A stretch of 64,000 nucleotides of DNA, from the NCBI GenBank assembly GCA_963680875.1, contig OY804579.1, positions 19,205,804 to 19,269,803 on the forward strand, written 5' to 3'. Both the position numbers and the translations under genes were made by a program. Origin of the DNA: Bathymodiolus brooksi. Lineage: Eukaryota; Mollusca; Bivalvia; Mytilida; Modiolidae. Below, piece by piece: positions 51,401 to 60,400 of the stretch (the first letter of the stretch is position 1; the number at the start of each line of letters is the position of its first letter). The notes beneath the pieces were generated by a model. It was given only the letters and a program-made list of their open reading frames with translations. It was not told where the DNA came from and ran no database searches.

Positions 51401-54400
51401 CAAAAGAGATACTAATGTTTTATTTGTTAGTGTCTGTCGGAAGTGATATACCGAAAATGTCAATAGTTCAGTTATATCTTTCGGATCACCTCGTTCGTAG
51501 CGATCTCCTTCGTCTTTCCAATTGCTACAGGTAATCCTGTACTGGTCATTCACAGCAACGCCTTGGAATTATAAAAAATAACACTCTGTTATTGCAACGT
51601 GGGCAATAAAAGGACATTATGCAAAGCATAATTTGACATAACTGCAACCCTCACTTATCACAATACCATCATTTCCTTATTCGTGACTTACCATCATATT
51701 TTCGACAAGAGGAACAAAACGGCTGCCACTAGTGGTGCAAAAACTGCTTACCCTTTCGGAACAGTTTATCCCCTGTTTTTGTTGATCAATCTTTAATTTT
51801 GAATAAGTTTTGTATATCATTGTTTGTCTTTTTGTACATTTTTTTTCATTTATGTCATTATATTGTCTATTCTTCGACTTACGTCTTATGATTACCCCTT
51901 TAGTATCCGCAAGCTTTTCTTAACTGACAACAATCAAATTTTTGTAACCTGAATACGTCATATATTCGTTTTGATTTCCATTGTAATACACTAAACTGCG
52001 TGTTGCTAATCAGAGAATGCTTAAACATATCATTTTTTTTTTTACAAAATATTAAACTTAAAATGTTGGATTATTTATAAGTGTAAAGATTTTACCTAGC
52101 CCTCTACATATTTATTCTAAAAATATCATTTTCTGTAATTTTGAGTTAAAATGTTCAGATTTGTTTTAACAATGATAAATTCCAGATTATATTAGGTGCT
52201 GTTTTGCATTTTATGTAGGTTGACAATTGTTTAGAAATATCCATGGTTCTGTCATAAAGATTTAAAATAAGAAGAGACTGTTACATGTAAATTTCTGGTA
52301 TTAATGTTCAGTATGTATGATCTTTGATTTTCATTAAGCATTCATAAAAACAACACGTAAATTATGAATTATCGTCGGGGTCGAACAATGAGTAACACGA
52401 CGGGTGCTACATGTGGAGCAGGTACTTCTTATCATTCCAGAGCACATAAGTTCATCCCCTGTCTTTAGTGTGGTTCGTGCTGCACAATTGTTCTCTGTAA
52501 TGTTATATAGATCATTGTTTGTCCTTTTGTACGTGTTCTTTTTGCCATTGTTTTGTCTGTCCTTCTTCGATTTACGCTTCTGATTACCCCTTTGGTATCT
52601 TGGCCATTGTGTTGTCTGTACTTCGGTTTACGGCTTCTGTTTACCCCTTTGGTATCTTGGCCATTGTGTTGTCTGTCCTTCGGTTTACGGCTTCTGATTA
52701 CCCCTTTGATATCTTGTGGCCATTGTGTTGTCTGTCCTTCTTCGATTTACGGCTTCTGATTACCCCTTTGGTATCTTGGCCATTGTGTTGTCTGTTCTTC
52801 TTCGATTTACGGCTTCTGATTACCCCTTTGGTATCTTGTGGCCATTGTATTGTCTGTCCTTCTTCGGCTTACGGCTTCTGATTATCCTTTGGTATCTTGT
52901 GGCCATTGTGTTGTCTGTCTTTCGGTTTACGGCTTCTGATTACCCCTTTGGTATCTTGTGGCCATTGTATTGTCTGTCCTTCTTCGGCTTACGGCTTCTG
53001 ATTATCCTTTGGTATCTTGTGGACATTGTGTTGTCTGTCCTTCGGTTTACGGCTTCTGATTACCCCTTTGGTATCTTGGCCATTGTGTTGTCTGTTCTTC
53101 TTCGATTTACGGCTTCTGATTACCCCTTTGGTATCTTGTGGCCATTGTATTGTCTGTCCTTTTTCGGCTTACGGCTTCTGATTATCCTTTGGTATCTTGT
53201 GGCCATTGTGTTGTCTGTCCTTCGGTTTACGGCTTCTGATTACCCCTTTGGTATCTTGTGGCCATTGTATTGTCTGTCCTTCTTCGGCTTACGGCTTCTG
53301 ATTATCCTTTGGTATCTTGTGGCCATTGTGTTGTCTGTCCTTCGGTTTACGCTTCTGATTACCCCTTTGGTATCTTGTGGCCATTGTGTTGTCTGTCCTT
53401 CTTCGATTGACGGCTTCTGATTACCCCTTTGGTATCTTGTGGCCATTGTGTTGTCTGTCCTTCGGTTTACGGCTTCTGATTACCCCTTTGGTATCTTGTG
53501 GCCATTGTATTGTCTGTCCTTCTTCGGCTTACGGCTTCTGATTATCCTTTGGTATCTTGTGGCCATTGTGTTGTCTGTCTTTCGGTTTACGGCTTCTGAT
53601 TACCCCTTTGGTATCTTGTGGCCATTGTATTGTCTGTCCTTCTTCGGCTTACGGCTTCTGATTATCCTTTGGTATCTTGTGGCCATTGTGTTGTCTGTCC
53701 TTCGGTTTACGGCTTCTGATTACCCCTTTGGTATCTTGGCCATTGTGTTGTCTGTTCTTCTTCGATTTATGGCTTCTGATTACCCCTTTGGTATCTTGTG
53801 GCCATTGTATTGTCTGTCCTTTTTCGGCTTACGGCTTCTGATTATCCTTTGGTATCTTGTGGCCATTGTGTTGTCTGTCCTTCGGTTTACGGCTTCTAAT
53901 TACCCCTTTGGTATCTTGTGGCCATTGTATTGTCTGTCCTTCTTCGGCTTACGGCTTCTGATTATCCTTTGGTATCTTGTGGCCATTGTGTTTTCTGTCC
54001 TTCGGTTTACGCTTCTGATTACCCCTTTGGTATCTTGTGGCCATTGTGTTGTCTGTCCTTCTTCGATTTACGGCTTCTGATTACCCCTTTGGTATCTTGG
54101 CCATTGTGTTGTCTGTTCTTCTTCGATTTACGGCTTCTGATTACCCCTTTGGTATCTTGTAGCCATTGTGTTGTCTGTCCTTCGGTTTACGGCTTCTGAT
54201 TACCCCTTTGGTATCTTGTGGCCATTGTATTGTCTGTCCTTCTTCGGCTTACGGCTTCTGATTATCCTTTGGTATCTTGTGGCCATTGTGTTGTCTGTCC
54301 TTCGGTTTACGGCTTCTGATTACCCCTTTGGTATCTTGTGGCCATTGTATTGTCTGTCCTTCTTCGGCTTACGGCTTCTGATTATCCTTTGGTATCTTGT

Positions 54401-57400
54401 GGCCATTGTGTTGTCTGTCTTTCGGTTTACGGCTTCTGATTACCCCTTTGGTATCTTGTGGCCATTGTATTGTCTGTCCTTCTTCGGCTTACGGCTTCTG
54501 ATTATCCTTTGGTATCTTGTGGCCATTGTGTTGTCTGTCCTTCGGTTTACGGCTTCTGATTACCCCTTTGGTATCTTGGCCATTGTGTTGTCTGTTCTTC
54601 TTCGATTTACGGCTTCTGATTACCCCTTTGGTATCTTGTGGCCATTGTATTGTCTGTCCTTTTTCGGCTTACGGCTTCTGATTATCCTTTGGTATCTTGT
54701 GGCCATTGTGTTGTCTGTCCTTCGGTTTACGGCTTCTGATTACCCCTTTGGTATCTTGTGGCCATTGTATTGTCTGTCCTTCTTCGGCTTACGGCTTCTG
54801 ATTATCCTTTGGTATCTTGTGGCCATTGTGTTGTCTGTCCTTCGGTTTACGCTTCTGATTACCCCTTTGGTATCTTGTGGCCATTGTGTTGTCTGTCCTT
54901 CTTCGATTTACGGCTTCTGATTACCCCTTTGGTATCTTGGCCATTGTGTTGTCTGTTCTTCTTCGATTTACGGCTTCTGATTACCCCTTTGGTATCTTGT
55001 GGCCATTGTGTTGTCTGTCCTTCGGTTTACGGCTTCTGATTGCCCCTTTGGTATCTTGTGGCCATTGTATTGTCTGTCCTTCTTCGGCTTACGGCTTCTG
55101 ATTATCCTTTGGTATCTTGTGGCCATTGTGTTGTCTGTCCTTCGGTTTACGGCTTCTGATTACCCCTTTGGTATCTTGTGGCCATTGTATTGTCTGTCCT
55201 TCTTCGGCTTACGGCTTCTGATTATCCTTTGGTATCTTGTGGCCATTGTGTTGTCTGTCCTTCGGTTTACGGCTTCTGATTACCCCTTTGGTATCTTGTG
55301 GCCATTGTATTGTCTGTCCTTCTTCGGCTTACGGCTTCTGATTATCCTTTTGTATCTTGTGGCCATTGTGTTGTCTGTCCTTCGGTTTACGGCTTCTGAT
55401 TACCCCTTTGGTATCTTGTGGCCATTGTGTTGCCTGTCCTTCTTCGATTTACGGCTTCTGATTACCCCTTTGGTATCTTGGCCATTGTGTTGTCTGTTCT
55501 TCTTCGGTTTACGGCTTCTGATTACACCTTTGGTATCTTGTGACCATTGTATTGTCTGTCCTTCGGTTTACGGCTTCTGATTACCCCTTTGGTATCTTGG
55601 CCATTGTGTTGTCTGTTCTTCTTCGGTTTACGGCTTCCGATTACACCTTTGATATCTTGTGGCCATTGTATTGTCTGTCCTTCTTCGGCTTACGGCTTCT
55701 GATTATCCTTTGGTATCTTGTGGCCATTGTGTTGTCTGTCCTTCGGTTTACGGCTTCTGATTACCCCTTTGGTATCTTGTGGCCATTGTATTGTCTGTCC
55801 TTCTTCGGCTTACGGCTTCTGATTATCCTTTGGTATCTTGTGGCCATTGTGTTGTCTGTCCTTCGGTTTACGGCTTCTGATTAACCCTTTGGTATCTTGT
55901 GGCCATTGTGTTGTCTGTCCTTCTTCGATTTACGGCTTCTGATTACCCCTTTGGTATCTTGGCCATTGTGTTAACTGTTCTTCTTCGGTTTACGGCTTCT
56001 GATTACCCCTTTGGTATCTTGTGGCCATTGTGTTGTCTGTCCTTCGGTTTACGGCTTCTGATTACCCCTTTGGTATCTTGTGGCCATTGTGTTGTCTATT
56101 CTTCTGCGACTTACGGCTTCTGATTACCCCTTTGGTATCTTGTGGCCATTGTATTGTCTGTCCTTCTTCGGCTTACGGCTTCTGATTACCCCTTTGGTAT
56201 CTTGTGGCCATTGTGTTGTCTGTCCTTCGGTTTACGGCTTCTGATTACCCCTTTGGTATCTTGTGGCCATTGTGTTGTCTGTTCTTCGGTTTACGGCTTC
56301 TGAATACCCCTTTGATATCTTGTGGCCATTGTATTGTCTGCCCTTCTTCGGCTTACGGCTTCTGATTACCCCTTTGGTATCTTGTGACCATTGTGTTGTC
56401 TGTTCTTCGGTTTACGGCTTCTGATTACCCCTTTAGTATCTTGTGGCCATTGTATTGTCTGTCCTTCTTCGGCTTACGGCTTCTGATTATCCTTTGGTAT
56501 CTTGTGGCCATTGTGTTGTCTGTCCTTCGGTTTACGGCTTCTGATTACCCCTTTGGTATCTTGTGGCCATTGTGTTGTCTGTCCTTCTTCGATTTACGGC
56601 TTCTGATTACCCCTTTGGTATCTTGGCCATTGTGTTGTCTGTTCTTCTTCGATTTACGGCTTCTGATTACCCCTTTGGTATCTTGTGGCCATTGTATTGT
56701 CTGTCCTTCTTCGGTTTACGGCTTCTGATTACCCCTTTGGTATCTTGTGGCCATTGTGTTGTCTGTCCTTCGGTTTACGGCTTCTGATTACCCCTTTGGT
56801 ATCTTGTGGCCATTGTGTTGTCTGTCCTTCGGTTTACGGCTTCTGATTACCCCTTTGGTATATTGTGACCATTGTGTTGTCTGTTCTTCGGTTTACGGCT
56901 TCTGATTACCCCTTTGATATCTTGTGGCCATTGTGTTGTCTGTCCTTCGGTTTACGGCTTCTGATTACCCCTTTGGTATCTTGTGGCCATTGTGTTGTCT
57001 GTTCTTCTTCGGCTTACGGCTTCTGATTATCCTTTGGTATCATGTGGCCATTGTGTTGTCTGTTCTTCTTCGGCTTACGGCTTCCGATTACACCTTTGGT
57101 ATCTTGTGGCCATTGTATTGTCTGTCCTTCTTCGGCTTACGGCTTCTGATTATCCTTTGGTATCTTGTGGCCATTGTGTTGTCTGTCCTTCGGTTTACGG
57201 CTTCTGATTACCCCTTTGATATCTTGTGGCCATTGTATTGTCTGTCCTTCTTCGGCTTACGGCTTCTGATTATCCTTTGGTATCTTGTGGCCATTGTGTT
57301 GTCTGTCCTTCGGTTTACGGCTTCTGATTACCCCTTTGGTATCTTGTGGCCATTGTGTTGTCTGTCCTTCTTCGATTTACGGCTTCTGATTACCCCTTTG

Positions 57401-60400
57401 GTATCTTGGCCATTGTGTTAACTGTTCTTCTTCGGTTTACGGCTTCTGATTACACCTTTGGTATCTTGTGACCATTGTATTGTCTGTCCTTCGGTTTACG
57501 GCTTCTGATTACCCCTTTGGTATCTTGTGGCCATTGTGTTGTCTATTCTTCTGCGACTTACGGCTTCTGATTACCCCTTTGGTATCTTGTGGCCATTGTA
57601 TTGTCTGTCCTTCTTCGGCTTACGGCTTCTGATTACCCCTTTGGTATCTTGTGGCCATTGTGTTGTCTGTCCTTCGGTTTACGGCTTCTGATTACCCCTT
57701 TGGTATCTTGTGGCCATTGTGTTGTCTGTTCTTCGGTTTACGGCTTCTGATTACCCCTTTGATATCTTGTGGCCATTGTATTGTCTGCCCTTCTTCGGCT
57801 TACGGCTTCTGATTACCCCTTTGGTATCTTGTGACCATTGTGTTGTCTGTTCTTCGGTTTACGGCTTCTGATTACCCCTTTAGTATCTTGTGGCCATTGT
57901 ATTGTCTGTCCTTCTTCGGCTTACGGCTTCTGATTATCCTTTGGTATCTTGTGGCCATTGTGTTGTCTGTCCTTCGGTTTACGGCTTCTGATTACCCCTT
58001 TGGTATCTTGTGGCCATTGTGTTGTCTGTCCTTCTTCGATTTACGGCTTCTGATTACCCCTTTGGTATCTTGGCCATTGTGTTGTCTGTTCTTCTTCGAT
58101 TTACGGCTTCTGATTACCCCTTTGGTATCTTGTGGCCATTGTATTGTCTGTCCTTCTTCGGTTTACGGCTTCTGATTACCCCTTTGGTATCTTGTGGCCA
58201 TTGTGTTGTCTGTCCTTCGGTTTACGGCTTCTGATTACCCCTTTGGTATCTTGTGGCCATTGTGTTGTCTGTCCTTCGGTTTACGCTTCTGATTACCCCT
58301 TTGGTATATTGTGACCATTGTGTTGTCTGTTCTTCGGTTTACGGCTTCTGATTACCCCTTTGATATCTTGTGGCCATTGTGTTGTCTGTCCTTCGGTTTA
58401 CGGCTTCTGATTACCCCTTTGGTATCTTGTGGCCATTGTGTTGTCTGTTCTTCTTCGGCTTACGGCTTCTGATTATCCTTTGGTATCATGTGGCCATTGT
58501 GTTGTCTGTTCTTCTTCGGCTTACGGCTTCTGATTATCCCTTTGGTATCTTGTGGCCATTGTGTTGTCTGTACTTCAGTTTACGGCTTCTGATTACCCCT
58601 TTGGTATCTTGTGGCCATTGTGTTGTCTGTCCTTCTTCGGCTTACGGCTTCTGATTACCCCTTTGGTATCTTGTGGCCATTGTGTTGTCTGTCCTTCGGT
58701 TTACGGCTTCTGATTACCCCTTTGGTATATTGTGGCCATTGTGTTGTCTGTTCTTCTTCGGCTTACGGCTTCTGATTATCCTTTGATATCTTGTGGCCAT
58801 TGTGTTGTCTGTCCTTCGGTTTACGGCTTCTGATTACCCCTTTGGTATCATGTGGCCATTGTGTTGTCTGTTCTTCTTCGGCTTACGGCTTCTGATTATC
58901 CTTTGGTATCTTGTGGCCATTGTGTTGTCTGTCCTTCGGTTTACGCTTCTGATTACCCCTTTGGTATCTTGTGGCCATTGTGTTGTCTGTTCTTCTTCGG
59001 TTTACGGCTTCTGTTTACCCCTTTGGTATCTTGTGACCATTGTGTTGTCTCTCCTTCTTCGGTGTACGGCTTCTGATTACCCCTTTGGTATCTTGGCCAT
59101 TGTGTTGTCTGTCTTTCGGTTAACGGCTTCTGATTACCCCTTTGGTATCTTGTGGCCATTGTGTTGTCTGTCTTTCGGTTTACGGCTTCTGATTATCCCT
59201 TTGGTATCTTGTGGCCAGTGTGTTGTCTGTTCTTCTTCGGTTTACGGCTTCTGAGTACCCCTTTAGTATCTTGTGGCCATTGTATTGTCTGTCCTTCTTC
59301 GGCTTATGGCTTCTGATTATCCTTTGGTATCTTGTGGCCATTGTATTGTCTGTCCTTCGATTTACGGCTTCTGATTACCCCTTTGGTATCTTGTGGCCAT
59401 TGTGTTGTCTGTCTTTCGGTTTACGGCTTCTGATTATCCCTTTGGTATCTTGTGGCCATTGTGTTGTCTGTTCTTCTTCGGTTTACGGCTTCTGAGTACC
59501 CCTTTAGTATCTTGTGGCCATTGTATTGTCTGTCCTTCTTCGGCTTACGGCTTCTGATTATCCTTTGGTATCTTGTAGCCATTGTATTGTCTGTCCTTCG
59601 GTTTACGGCTTCTGATTACCCCTTTGGTATCTTGTGGCCATTGTGTTGTCTGTCCTTCGGTTTACGGCTTCTGATTACCCCTTTGATATCTTGTGGCCAT
59701 TGTATTGTCTGTTCTTCTTCGGTTTACGGCTTCTGATTACCCCTTTGGTATCTTGTGGCCATTGTGTTGTCTGTCTTTCGGTTTACGGCTTCTGATTATC
59801 CCTTTAGTATCTTGTGGCCATTGTATTGTCTGTCCTTCTTCGGCTTACGGCTTCTGATTATCCTTTGGTATCTTGTGGCCATTGTGTTGTCTGTCCTTCG
59901 GTCTACGGCTTCTGATTACCCCTTTGGTATTTTGTGGCCATTGTGTTGCCTGTCCTTCGGTTTACGCTTCTGATTACCCCTTTGATATCTTGTGGCCATT
60001 GTGTTGTCTGTCCTTCGGTTTACGGCTTCTGATTACCCCTTTGGTATCTTGGCCATTGTGTTGTCTGTCTTTCGGTTTACGGCTTCTGATTACCCCTTTG
60101 GTATCTTGTGGCCATTGTGTTGTCTGTCTTTCGGTTTACGGCTTCTGATTATCCCTTTGGTATCTTGTGGCCAGTGTGTTGTCTGTTCTTCTTCGGTTTA
60201 CGGCTTCTGAGTACCCCTTTAGTATCTTGTGGCCATTGTATTGTCTGTCCTTCTTCGGCTTACGGCTTCTGATTATCCTTTGGTATCTTGTGGCCATTGT
60301 ATTGTCTGTCCTTCGGTTTACGGCTTCTGATTACACCTTTGGTATCTTGTGGCCATTGTGTTGTCTGTCTTTCGGTTTACGGCTTCTGATTATCCCTTTG

